Shown one piece after another: positions 9,612-20,340 of a stretch of 64,000 nucleotides of DNA (position 1 is the first letter of the stretch; each line of letters opens with the position of its first letter). The notes under the pieces were generated by a model. That model did no database searches, was not told the origin of the DNA, and saw only the letters and a program-made list of their open reading frames with translations. The DNA comes from Metellina segmentata (lineage: Eukaryota > Arthropoda > Arachnida > Araneae > Tetragnathidae). The stretch lies in the NCBI GenBank assembly GCA_947359465.1, contig OX375883.1, forward strand, positions 87,910,911 through 87,974,910, read 5' to 3'. Position numbers and translations under genes: made by a program.

Positions 9612-10056
9612 GCTTTCGTCGGAGGGAAGTGTAGTAATCCTGCCTTGAAATGCAGTGTCAATAACCTAAAGGAGATTAAATTTTAAAACAACATCAATGA
9701 ATTAAATAAGCGAAGGGCACATTAGTTTACATATGTATTAGAATACGGATGAACTCAGAGCTACCAAAGACAAGCACTTGTAAAATAGTAGCATACACTT
9801 TTACAAAGTAGTTGTCTCCCTTTATACCCTATTTTAGTCGCTCAGAGAACTTGATCTTTTAAATTCAATTAAGAAACTAAGGTTTGCACGACAATCTAGC
9901 AACCAGATTTTGGTGGGATTTTTGAATAGTTGACACAGCTTGGTGCCGAAATTAGAAATTGACTGACTTGGAAAATTTTCTCTTTATAATAATTGAAAAT
10001 TATTTTTTTCATTGATATTTGTTTAACCTTTCATTTGGACCACATTCTATCGTCTA

Positions 10057-10107
10057 CTTGGCGCATCTTATCCTTTTCTTGCGTCATAAACCACAAATTA
10101 ACCAACC
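10057..10107 (+). repeat. LINE 3' tail (hairpin plus ACCAACC end), old insertion
   Basis: CTTGGCGCATC...CTTGCGTCATAAACC followed by ACCAACC. This is the 3' end structure of Jockey-like LINEs seen intact at 25678-25736. The same tail lies at the same place in Helitron copies B (18099-18160) and C (34997-35047), so it entered the Helitron before the copies separated. Confidence 0.65.
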
Positions 10108-10449
10108 AGTGGATTGGCTTATTCTGGAGACAATATCATACAGAACCAGTTGTTCTTCAGTACGTTTCTCAACGTTTTGAGAAGCTATTGGTTTAATTTT
10201 ATTTTGATTCTAATTGATCTGTCATATGTAGTCATGATTTAAATATGTATCTCCATTCTGGGGTGATGGTAAGTCATAGTTTTATCGATTGGGGTCTGTC
10301 ATTGAACGGCTATGTCTTCGATCATTTTCAAACATTGATTTTTTGTTTGACCATTGAGTACAACATCAGAATTGTCCAAAAGTATTTACTGATTTCGTAC
10401 AATATCTTGTGACAAGCTGTCCCTTTAACTATCCCAAAAATGCTTTACA

Positions 10450-12000
10450 TGCGTAAAGTTGCTAAAGACCGAAAAAACTTAAAAATATTTCTCATTTTGG
10501 GAAGGCTATCATAGAGATTTGCTTCCATCAGAGCCTGTTCTCAATGGGGAGTAGTCCTCCCACAAACCTAGGGCTTTGCATGTAGCTTGTTAAGTTTCTT
10601 GTGTTACGCCATCGAATGTTCTTAAAGGATGAAATGAATTGCGCCCCGATCCTACCATATAAGAAAATTCCTGATTAATAACATTATTTGTTGTTGGGAA
10701 TGTATAGTATAAACTCTTCCTAAAATATGTTCTATTTTCATACCGGGATGATATTCCACTGGAGATCCGATCCTTTTTCCCTTCCTTCGACAGAAGACAC
10801 CCCTCTGTTTGTCAAAACTGTAAAAGGATGGCACATTTTCAAAGAGCAATGTTTCTGCGAAATCATCTACCTGGAAATTAAAAAAAATCCATTAATGTAG
10901 TATTGCGGTGATTTTTTCGATTCCTCTTGATATTTTCTGGTGTAAAATAAACTGGAGGGTTTCTAAATATACATCACGGTGTTTGACAAAAGGGTATCTC
11001 ATATGTATCGGGAAAAAAAGTATTCTCCGAAGTACTCGGATATCTGCTGGTTTGGTATTTTAAAACTTCTTTTTTTTACGGCAACGCTTTATCGCTCCCT
11101 TTATTTTTGTATTTATAAATGTATTTTATTGTTTTCACACTATTACAATACTCGATGATTATATGCGTCTGAAACGAACAGGATATAACAGGTGAATACG
11201 AAACAACCCATGTATTGTCAATCTGAATGTCTCTATTTCGCACTCGAATATTAGTAGTGCGACCACCATTGACATGGTCTCTCCGCCTATACTTTGGGCA
11301 ACCGTCATCGCTAGGGATTGTTTCATTTATATTATGACCTGGGATATTTTTTGTTACATCGGCCATCCTTCGTCCAAGAAGATTGCAATTGAGACGTCAA
11401 CGCGGGCATGCATCATGTGAGATTTTATAATCTCGTACAGTTCCGGATCTGTGGTAGAATCAGGCAACTCAGATTGTATAGCCATGTCAATTTGCTCAGT
11501 TGTTATTTTCTACTTGAGTCAATAAAGGATGTGAGAATGAGGCAGTCCACTCTTCTGCCATTCCACTGAGTTCATCAAATTATTTCACCAGAAATTTCCC
11601 TTTTGGTGAATAATTCCATGAACCATTTTAATTTCTGATTGAAAATGCATGACACTATGTCGTGTCTGTCTTGTTTGGTATTGATGAAGAGGAAATTCTT
11701 TTTTTTCTTCCCATTTTGGGTTAATGGTGATTGAAATAAATAAGTCGGCGAGAATATGACACATCAAATTGTATTCTCTCGTGCATGTACCTAGGACCTC
11801 CAGTGAAACGTGATGGTAAAATCACCAGCCGGCCTTGATTATCTCTCATTATTTTCGTCTTTCCTTATAGCATCCTGTTGGTGAATATAATTTTCTGACC
11901 ACAATTTTTTCTGATTTATCTTGATATACAGCAACCATTCTGTTTCAATTTTGGCATATTAGTCAACCCGAAGCTGATTTAAAATACTTTTATAAAACAA
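10450..12000 (-). pseudogene. Helitron A Rep domain and linker, broken
   Basis: Minus-strand pieces in order: a Rep block around 11820-11690 that includes DLFISITINPKWEEKKEFP; 11366-11076 (MADVTKNIPGHNINETIP, DDGCPKYRRRD, SYSPVISCSFQTHIIIEYCN, TIKYIYKYKNKG); and 10849-10652 (VPSFYSFDKQRGVFCRRK, GRVYTIHSQQQ). At about 10620-10530 the linker gives TFDGVTQET and CKALGLW. These match the Helitron-like N domain and the segment before the helicase. Two-His and two-Tyr nuclease motifs cannot be followed because of frameshifts. Confidence 0.75.
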
Positions 12001-12550
12001 TAAATAATTGTTCATGTTTCGGCGGACCATCATTCTATAAGAATAAAATTTAACATCGGAATGAATTTTGAAGTTATATCCGTCCATGTCGCAACATAAG
12101 AGGATAAAGGAGGGTATTATGTGTGATGGGTTTCTGGGATTAACTCATTCAAAATCTCTTTGTCGCAATCTTCGCCCACCACCAGGAGAACTGCAACCTT
12201 ATTGGTCGATGGTTCAGTGTATTTTCTATGAAGGTTGACGATCTGCATTTATAACTTTTTTGTAATCGCTTTTTTTTCTTCGCACTGGGCAATAATAATA
12301 AAGATGGATTTGGGTTGAAAGCATTTCTTTCGAAACCACGATCACTCCTCACAGCTGAAGTCGTGTGCATGGAATCAGGATGATCTCCATGCAAGATTTC
12401 ATTGGTTCTGTTGGAGATCTAATCTGTAGTAATTTTTAACTTTTCCCGAGGAACAGTACAAGCTTTTGGGTTCAATTTTGAATGTAAAAGCTTCTTCCGT
12501 GTCATTAACTATTCCCTTTTGTAATTTTTCATTTTCCTTTCGTAAATTTC

Positions 12551-12857
12551 TCTGTCCACTAACCGTAAAACACATTTTAGTAGAATGCTCTCATTTTAAT
12601 AGGCAACGACTTAAACATTTTAATTCTTATACCTTGGTTTTAGATGACATGATCGGAGAGAATCCTCATGCAAATATTTTTAGCTTTTTACATGACATTT
12701 TGGTTTTATCCATCACATATAATTGTATATAGTATTCATTCATAATGTTTTGACTCATTTCACTTTATTACAATATTATATATCTGATTTTTTATCTTGA
12801 GTTTGGCATAATATGTCCCATGAGGACTCAATGCCATAAAATCATATCCAATCCAAT
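12551..12857 (+). mobile_element. LINE (family T) 5'-truncated insertion with 15-bp target duplication
   Basis: The insert carries the last codons of ORF2 (CPLTVKHILVECSHFNRQRL, then NPHANIFSFLHDI), a 3' UTR, a terminal hairpin (TTGGCATAATATGTCC...GGACTCAATGCCATAA) and the tail ATCCAATCCAAT. It is flanked by perfect 15-bp copies of CCTTTCGTAAATTTC (12536-12550 and 12858-12872). Helitron copy C has the same site empty near 37420. It is a textbook target-primed insertion, dead on arrival. Confidence 0.9.
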
Positions 12858-12899
12858 CCTTTCGTAAATTTCCTTTTTAAAAGCAGACATATTAGCAAC

Positions 12900-13790
12900 G
12901 GAAGGTCATTAATATACGTATTTGTCTTTCAGGAACAGAAGACGCGTTGTGCGTGTTGTTCTTCAGATTTAATTTCTCGAATGCGAGTAACGCCTTCGCG
13001 AATAAATGCTAAACGTTCTTGACGCTGCTCGAACGAACAGAGGTTATCCTTAGTTTCCCTATGGCCATATTTTTGTTTGGAGCCCCAATTACCTGGGGAA
13101 TACTTCGCGCCTAATACACATGTCATCCTCATGCAGTGTGTAAGATATGGAAGCTCTTGCTTCCGCGTGACGCTCTTTATCCGTTGTTAGCCTTTTCCTC
13201 CTTTAATAATCGTATTTTACAGTGCGAAGTGTCGATCTCTGGCCAGCTTCTAGGCGAGCCTCGCGTTTCAAATATGATTCCAAAGAGCGCACTGCTATGT
13301 TGCGATCTTTGTCAGTTTCCAGCCCAAAGTACGGAATCTGTTTCGAGAGCACTCACGGCGATGTGGTTAGCTTTGTCAGTTTCTAGGCGAGCCTTACGTT
13401 TCGAATCTGATTCTAGCACGCATTGTTATTTAACGAACTTTGTTAGTTTCTTGTCGAGCCTCGCGTTCCGAGTATGATTCCAGATTACGCAATACGATGT
13501 GCCGAACGAACCTTGCGTTCCATATCTGTTTCGAGAGCACTCACTGCGATGTGGCGATCTTTGTCAAATTCTAGGCGAAACGTTTCTGACCTGATTCCAG
13601 AGTAAGCGGGGCGTTTTGAATCTGATTCAAGAGTACGCATTGCGATGTGGCGAGCCTTACCATTTTCGAGGCTACCTTCATCATTTTTGAGGCTACCTTC
13701 ATCATTTTCGAGGCTACTTTCATGATCCTTTGATCCCTGACGCTGGCAATATAAGACAACACGCCGTTTGTTTTCTGCAAGCCTTATGTC
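12900..13790 (-). pseudogene. Helitron A N-terminal region with coding tandem repeats
   Basis: The minus strand encodes an Arg/Glu-rich, probably coiled region built from a degenerate repeat of roughly 22 residues (ES-D-x-RLAF-x-x-x-R). 13132-12929 gives RQERLAFIREGVTRIREI. In the start region MQKTNGVLSYIASVRDQR is followed by three near-identical copies of a 21-bp unit encoding MKVASKM (13660-13730), where copies B and C have only one. Similar Arg-rich repeats open many arthropod Helitron Rep proteins. Frameshifts break the frame. Confidence 0.6.
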
Positions 13791-14224
13791 GAATACCCGG
13801 CTTATATTTTGAGATTCCTCAGTGCTTTTTCCGATGCAATAAACCTGAATTACTGGATTTAATAGTGTTCTTTTTATTGAAGATTGTTTGTTTTCACCTG
13901 AATTAACGGGCGTGAGTACACTTATTTATTTGGTTAGTAAAATTTTAATTACTATCTTTATATTCCCTTTAATATTTCGCTTTGGGAACCGCCCTCGGAG
14001 CAGCTACACTCTACGTTTATGAGCGATGTCAACGACTTTGGCGATTATTTGGCGCACTTCTAAAGTCGCCAAGGAAAGAATTATTTCCTAACTCTTTTTC
14101 TGTCACAATTTTTTTCTTCTTACAACACACTTTTTAAACACATTTGAGAACGTTAAAAAATACGGAAAATAAATGTCAAAAAAAGAAAAAAACGCATAAA
14201 CTAAAATGCTTTTACAAAATAAGT

Positions 14225-14345
14225 TCTTTTTACAAAAGAAGTCCACAGGCAAGCACTTGTAGAATAGTAGCATACACTTTTACAAAGTAGCTGTCTCCTT
14301 TTATACCCTCTTTTAGTCGCTTATGATGGTATAGAATTTAGGATC
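14225..14345. repeat. partial head repeat
   Basis: This segment (GGCAAGCACTTGTAGAATAG... to CATAATTTCCGA) matches the second half of the head repeat at 16530-16640. It joins the end of Helitron A to the Kolobok/Mutator-like fragment. It shows that part of unit U exists here out of order. Confidence 0.7.
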
Positions 14346-14347
14346 GT

Positions 14348-15290
14348 TCATAATTTCCGATAATTAACTCCAGCCAACATGAATTTGCCAGGACTGATGT
14401 GCATACGCCACATAACTTCAAGTTCAGGTTTAAACCCACAATTAAAGTGCATTACCGCATCGAGCACTGCTAAATTTAAACTGGACGCTCCACAGAGTTT
14501 TGTTTTCGGCAATCGCTTCCATATCAATGAGTGAAAGCTCTCATTGTTATTTTGGGTCATGCCATGTAGACATTTTTCAAGCATGTCTGGAGCAGTTAGT
14601 CGAGTGTAAATTGGCTTAATATGATGCAGTAGTTCAAGTGGTAAGCCTGCTTTGTGTTTGTAGGTTCTTTCCTGACCTCGAGCAGCAGCACGCTGATACG
14701 AACACCAGCTCTGGCTTCCTTTTGGGCACTTGGTATGTAGAGGATGGGTATCTCTAGCACTCAGATGATAAAATGTGCTCCAAATGGCATTGTACATTTG
14801 GGTCACTGAGGCGGTGTTATTTCGTAGAGCTATTCCGAAGTAGTTCTGCATCTTGTTGATGAGAGGCTCGGTATGTTTCCCTTTACCACCAAGCCCTCTC
14901 ACGGTTTTCTTCAGTTTACGCAAGGCAGTTCCCAGCCGTTTTTGGTAATGCCCGACGCATTCCTTTTACTTGATAACTTTACCGGGGTATGGATTGAGAG
15001 CACATACTGCAGCGTAACTTTTAGTCTCCATCCCCGTAAAAATCACTATACTCAAGACCTCTTTTCACGAGAGAACGCTGGAAGATTCTTTCAGCACCAA
15101 TGGGTTCCATGTTTGAGGACGAGCCTTTGAAGTTAATGGAGCAGTTATGGTCAGCTTTCCATGACTCATACTGTATTGATGACTTATCTTTGGGTTGCCA
15201 TCGACGACAACCGAGACAGTCTTTTGTCAATACCTCCACATCCAGTACTTCACCGGTGTCAATTGTGTGATAATGCAGAAACTACTCCGT
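14348..15290 (-). pseudogene. Mutator/Kolobok-like transposase fragment
   Basis: The minus strand reads 15239-15021 (LTKDCLGCRRW, QYESWKADHNCSINFKGSSS, RSLVKRGLEYSDFYGDGD), then after frameshifts 14923-14348 (KMQNYFGIALRNN, GSQSWCSYQRA, HHIKPIYTRLTAPDMLEKCL, GMTQNNNESFHSLIWKRLP, LDAVMHFNCGF, MHISPGKFMLAGV). This is the C-terminal two thirds of a family I associate with the Pfam 'Mutator-like transposase' domain PF20700, used by Kolobok-like elements. DGD and NNNESFHSLIW carry likely catalytic D and E. The N-terminus and termini are missing. Confidence 0.7.
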
Positions 15291-15654
15291 TAAGTGAGGA
15301 ATAGCATGTCAAACATATAATCACAAGTTCAACAAGTCCAAAATCTTGTAGTGTCACACATGCTGTAAATTATCACTTTTAACACATATAAAAATACATT
15401 TTATATGATTATGATCCTTAACATATGCTAGAAAAGGATGAAGTTTGCCTGCTCTAGTTATGGATGTTTTGAATGACATCTTCTAAAACCCAAGTATGTT
15501 TTTCAGAAACATTGTTTCGATGATAGCAGTTTCCAGACTCAATTCATCGTTTGCTTTTTTAAAGTAACGACTTCGAGAATTTGTAGAAAACAGTATGGGC
15601 ATATAAAGCAGTTATTCAAACAACTTTATCAATGCATTTATTTACTGATGTAAT

Positions 15655-16156
15655 TGTTATGACCCGAAAACACTACCCAAGTAACCTCTCATTCCAGCCA
15701 TTTTTAATCCTCTCGTCTCACCGGAGACAATAATACCTTTCTGCAAACCGCCGAATTTCCACCACTTGACCTTCAACACCGCACTGACCCCGTAAAACCC
15801 CTCAGCCGTTTTAAAACAGTGGAAGCCATTTCCCTTATTTTTTTTCGAGATAGTTCAAGAAATAGTCTCGAAACCGAATTGGAAAAATCTCGAACCAGGG
15901 GTTAGCACCCCTCGTGACCTAAGATGACCAATCATCATGCAGATTTATCGGCGTGAGACCAAGGTATAAAAAAGGCTGGCGGTGAGCACTAGCCTTTAAA
16001 TTCCGCATGTCACACAAGGAACCGAATTTCGCGCATGCGCAAACGAAAAGGAACGGTCACGGATGGAATTAGGGAAGGGATTGGGAGGGGGGGATTTTCC
16101 CTCTGCGCGACAAGTTCTATTGCTGTTCTATTCTATTCTAACACTACCGCGTAACA
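15655..16156 (+). repeat. candidate LTR with promoter (U1)
   Basis: The stretch starts TGTTATGACC and ends GCGTAACA, so TGTTA and TAACA form short inverted ends as in LTRs. A TATA box lies inside (15965). In U2 the sequence after it leads into an ATG frame (33169) that could be a gag start. No primer-binding site with the usual TGG start follows, and no second LTR is present, so this stays a candidate. U2 and D2 copies begin at 32524 and 48150. Confidence 0.45.
15963..15990 (+). promoter_or_regulatory. TATA box of candidate LTR
   Basis: GGTATAAAAAAGGCTGGCGG followed about 25 bases later by a CACT-type start context. The motif is intact in all three copies (15965, about 32835, about 48450). 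Confidence 0.5.
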
Positions 16157-16314
16157 CAGATTGATTTTAGATAATTGTATATTGTTAATTTCGTTGGAAC
16201 TCGTAATTTTAGATAATTTAATTATTAATCTCTATTATCTCTGTTGTGATTTGATCAGCGTGGATATTCTGGCGATTGCCGATCAAGCTTCTTCTGCTTC
16301 TTCCGACAGGAAGA

Positions 16315-16640
16315 CGGCATTGAAAAACCTAATGCTTTCATATTTCCAAGTTCACTGATGTCGATACATCAGGCTTTCGTCGGAGGGAAGTGTAGTGATC
16401 CTGCCTTGAAATGCAGTGTCAATAATCAAACGAGATTAAATTTTAAAAACAACATCAATGAATTAAATAAGCCAAGTGCACATTAGTTTAGATATGTATC
16501 AGAACACGGGTGAACTCAGGGCTACCACAGGCAAGCACTTGTAGAATAGTAGCATACACTTTTACAAAGTAGCTGTCTCCTTTTATACCCTTTTTTAGTC
16601 GCTTATGATGGTATAGAATTCAGGATCGTTCATAATTTCC
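16315..16640. repeat. head repeat 1 (U1)
   Basis: The block from CGGCATTGAAAAACC through the hairpin near 16355 to TTTTAGTCGCT is repeated at 17607-17890 in the same orientation. The pair flanks the CFLC ORF. Copies also occur at 9578 (Helitron A), 33215 and 34505 (U2). Part of its 3' motif (GTAGAATAGTAGCATACAC) recurs in degenerate form near 17305 and 25795. Confidence 0.75.
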
Positions 16641-16974
16641 GAATTTGAGGGCCAGCGAATATGCCTTCCTTGAATTTAGCGTCACTGAATCGTGTAAATT
16701 TGTTTTTTAGAAAGATAAAGCCATGGCCGTTTCTATACATTCCTTTAAAAACATTTTTTTTATCAATCCCAGTTTTTAATGTGTAGAAAATGGCAAGTAG
16801 ACTTTCTGCGGATCCACACCAAGGGCTGACTGACATTTTTGGTCCCCGGAACAAGCTGTCTTCTTGATGGACATTTTTTTTTACATAATGGTTTTGTCTA
16901 TCTCTGCTGTCCGACTCACACAAGAAACAGCAAAATTTGTTACATCCTAGATGGAAGACTGAGTACAAGGGCAA
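16630..16974 (-). pseudogene. conserved repeat ORF with CFLC-DSRDR-HY motif (U1)
   Basis: A 114-codon minus-strand frame reads LGCNKFCCFLCESDSRDRQN, HYVKK, then LAIFYTLKTGIDKKNVFKGM, YRNGHGFIFLKNKFTRFSDA and KFKEGIFAGPQIRKL. I recognise this as one of the widespread repeat-borne proteins of arthropod genomes, with a Cys-x2-Cys pair and a conserved KEGIFxGPQI block. I do not know its function or element class. The N- and C-terminal parts of the usual longer protein are absent. The U2 copy is at 33541-33881. Confidence 0.6.
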
Positions 16975-17606
16975 GGACTTTCAAATCTCCGCAAAGGTGT
17001 CAAACATGTCTTTTATATTGAAGCATCCCTAATATACATTATTGGGCAAAATATGTTAATTTTTAAAGTATAAAGGCTGGTTAGGCTAACCCGCAACAGT
17101 GGAAAATCCAATTACGGAAAACTAGTGCCTGATGAACGATTTCTGACGACGGATTCAGAATCAGCATCGAAAAATACAGCACTAAGCGTCCAATAGACAA
17201 AAACTTTGTTACCAGGCCACAGATAAATCTTTCAGCTGAAGACAATAAGACTGAAGGCAGGTATGGATATCTATCATAATTGGGGCGAGCTCAGTGAAAA
17301 ATAGTAGCAAAATAGTAGCATACACACTTCTACAAATAGTAGCAGTCTATTTTAGTTTCAATTTTAGTTGATTAATTCGTGGTTAGCTATTTAGTTTTCA
17401 TTTCGTGTGTTCGGAAAAATGTTTACAAAATTTATGGAGACATTGGAGCATCTTTTTTTTTTCCTGGACCAGAAAGAAATTTTGACAATTTTAGATCAAC
17501 CATAAAATTATATTTGTAACTGGAAATTTAAGAATGAAAAATTACATTTAAAGGGGTTGCCTTCCTCCTTGGGTCCTCACTGTAATGTTCAACTTGTAAA
17601 TATCAC
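16975..17606. other. non-coding interval of U between CFLC ORF and head 2
   Basis: No frame is recognised. The sequence is conserved in U2 (33900-34505). It has a GTAGCAAAATAGTAGCATAC motif near 17303-17322 that echoes the head repeat. Confidence 0.5.
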
Positions 17607-17890
17607 GGCATTGAGAAACTTAATGCTTTCATATTTCCAAGTTCACTGATGTCGATACATCAGGCTTTCGTCGGAGGGAAGTGTTGTGATCCTGCCTTGA
17701 AATGCAGTGTCAATGACTAAATAAAATACGGAAAATAAATTAATTAAATAAGCGAAGGGCATATTAGTTTACATATGTATGAGAATACGGATGAACTCAG
17801 GGCTACCACAGACAAGCACTTGTAAAATAGTAGCATACACTTTTACAAAGTAGCTGTCTCCCTTTATAACCTATTTTAGTCGCTCAGAGA
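17607..17890. repeat. head repeat 2 (U1)
   Basis: Direct repeat of 16315-16640, lying directly on the low-coordinate side of Helitron B. The two heads begin alike (CGGCATTGAGAAACTTAATG here) and diverge after TTTTAGTCGCT. Confidence 0.75.
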
Positions 17891-18098
17891 ACTTAATCTT
17901 TTAAATTCAATTAAGAAACTAAGGTTTGCACGACAATCTAGCAACCAGATTTTGGTGGGATTTTTGAATGGTTGACACAGCTTGGTGCCGAAATTCGAAA
18001 TTGACTGACTTGGAAAATTTTCTCTTTATAATAATTGAAAATTATTTTTTTCATTGATATTTGTTTAACCTTTCATTTGGACCACATTCTATCTTCTA

Positions 18099-18160
18099 CT
18101 TGGCGCATCTTATCCTTTTCTGCATCTTGCGTCATAAACCACAAATCAACCAACCAACCA
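18099..18160 (+). repeat. LINE 3' tail in Helitron B
   Basis: Same old tail as 10057-10107 but with the hairpin loop lengthened (CTTTTCTGCATCTTGCGTC) and the terminal repeat extended to CAACCAACCAACCA. Confidence 0.6.
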
Positions 18161-18499
18161 CTGGATTGGCTTATTATGGCGACAATATCATACAGAACCA
18201 GTTGTTCTTCAGTACGTTTCTCAACGTTTTGAGAAACTATTGGTTTAATTTTATTTTGATTCTAATTGATAACTGATATGTAGTCATGATTTAAATATGT
18301 ATCTCCATTCTGGGGTGAAGGTAAGTCATATCTATTGGAGTCTGTCATTGAACGGCTTTGTCTTCGATGATTTTCAAACATTGATTTTTTGTTTGACTAT
18401 TGAGTACAACATCAGAATTATCCAAAAGTATTTTCTGATTTCGTACCATATCTTGTGACAAGCTGTCCCTTTAACTATACCAAAAATGCTTTACATGTG

Positions 18500-20060
18500 T
18501 AAAGTTGCTAAAGACCGACAAAACTGAAAAATATTTCTCATTTTGGGAAGGCTATCATAGAGATTTGCTTCCATCAGAGCCTGTTCTCAATGGGGAGTAG
18601 TCCTCCCACAAACCTAGGGCTTCGCATGTAGCTTGTTAAGTTTCTTGTGTTACGCCATCAACAGTTCTTAAAGAATGAAATGAATCGCGCCCCGATACTA
18701 CCATATAAGAAAATTCCTGATTAATACCATTCTTTGTTGTTGGGACTGTACAGTATAAACTCTTCTTATAATATGTTCTCTTTTCATACCGGGATGATCT
18801 TCCACTGGAGATCCGATCCTTTGTCCCTTCCTTCGACAGAAGACATCCCTCTGTTTGTCAAAACTGTAAAAGGATGGCACATTTTCAAAGAGCAATGTTT
18901 TTGCGAAATCATCTACCTGTAAATTTTAAAAAATCCATTAATGTAGTATTGCGGTGATTTTCGATTCCTCTTGATATTTTCTGGTGTAAAATAAACTGTA
19001 GGGTTTCTAAATATACATATCACGGTGATTGACAAAGGGGTATCTCATATGTATCGGGAAAAAGTATTCTCCGAAGTTCTCGGATATCTGCCGGTTTGGT
19101 ATTTTAAAACTTCGTTTTTTATTACGGCAAAGCACGCTTTATCGCTCCCTTTAATTTTTGTATTTATAAATGTATTTTATTGTTTTCACACTATTACAAT
19201 ACTCGATGATTATATGCGTCTGAAACGAACGGGATAAAACAGGTGAATACGAAACAACCCATCTATTGTCAATCTGAATGTCTCTATTTCGCACTCGAAT
19301 ATTAGTAGCGCGACCACCATTGAGAGGGTCTCTCCGCCCATACTTTGGGCAACCGTCATCGCCAGGGATTGTTTCATTTATATTATGACCTGGGATATTT
19401 TTTGTAACATCGGCCATCCTTCATCTAAAAAGATTGCAATTGAGACGTCCACACGGGCATGCATCATGCGAAATTTTATAATCTCGCACAGTTCCGGATA
19501 TATGTGGTAGAGTCAGGCAACTCAGCTTGTATAGTCATGTCAATTTGCTCAGTTCTTATTTCCTACTTGAGCCAATAAAGAATGAGACAGTCCCCTCTTC
19601 TGCCATCATCATCAAATCGTGTTTCATCAAATTTTTTCACCACAAATTTCCCTTTTGGTGAATAATTCCATTAACCATTTTAATTTCTGATGGAAAATGC
19701 GTGACACTATGTCGTGTCCGTCTTGTTGGGTATTGATGAAGAGGAAATTCTTTATTTTTTCCCATTTTGGGTTAGTGGTGATTGAAATAAATAAGTCAGG
19801 GCGAGAATATGACACAAGAAATTGTATTCTCTCGTGCATGTACCTAGGACCTCCGGTGAAACGTGATGGTAAAATCACCAGCCGGCCCAGATTATCTCTC
19901 ATTATTTTCGTCTTTCCTTATAACATCCTGTTGGTGAATATAATTTTCTGACCACAATTTTTTCTGATTTATCTTGATATACAGCAACTATTCTGTTTCA
20001 ATTTTGAAATATTAGTCAACCCAAAGCTGATTTAAAATACTTTTATAAAACAATAAATGA
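18500..20060 (-). pseudogene. Helitron B Rep domain and linker
   Basis: Minus-strand pieces: 19902-19627 (MRDNLGRLVILPSRFTGGPR, YMHERIQFLVSYSRPDLFIS, TTNPKWEKIKNFLF), 19417-19151 (GHNINETIPGDDGCPKYGRR, RATNIRVRNRDIQIDNRWVV, EYCNSVKTIKYIYKYKN) and 18895-18698 (VPSFYSFDKQRDVFCRRKG, RRVYTVQSQQQ). RPDLFIS-x-TTNPKW and the LPSRFTGGPRYMHER block are diagnostic of the Helitron-like N (Rep) domain. This is the best preserved of the three in this region, but it has lost frame between blocks. Confidence 0.8.
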
Positions 20061-20340
20061 TTATTCATGTTTCGGCGGACCATTACTGTATAAGAATAGA
20101 ATTGGAACAGCGGAATGAATTTTGAAGTTACATCCGTCCATGTCGCAACATGAAAGGATGCAGGAGGGTATCATGCCTGATGGGTTTTTGGGATTCGCTG
20201 CAAACGTTCGTCTCTATCTCAGTTCAAAATCTCGTTTGTCGCATTCTTCGCCCACCAGCAGAACTGCAACCTCATTGGTCGATGGTTCAGTGTATGGTTC
20301 CTCTATTTTCTATAGGGGGTCGACGACCTGGATTGTACGC

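Larger units (their letters stand above)
9578..14224 (-). mobile_element. Helitron copy A (with its flanking repeat)
   Basis: First of three related Helitron copies (others at 17630-22600 and 34528-38620). Coding order on the minus strand is an N-terminal repeat region (13780-12930), Rep-domain pieces (about 12000-11070), then the Rep-helicase linker (10850-10450). I see no PIF1-type helicase motif, so the 3' part is missing in all three. The low end joins the copia remnant at 9578, and the high end breaks at 14224 into a partial head repeat. Helitrons transpose by rolling-circle replication, with a Rep nuclease and a helicase. Confidence 0.75.

Noticed and set aside
9578..9670. Head repeat as the Helitron 3' terminus (hairpin before CTRR)
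   Set aside because: A hairpin is present but no CTRR end follows at the usual 5-12 bases, and heads also occur away from Helitrons.
15655..16156. Firm call of a complete LTR element in U
   Set aside because: No partner LTR, no primer-binding site with TGG, and the gag frame is cut within 90 bases; kept as a candidate.
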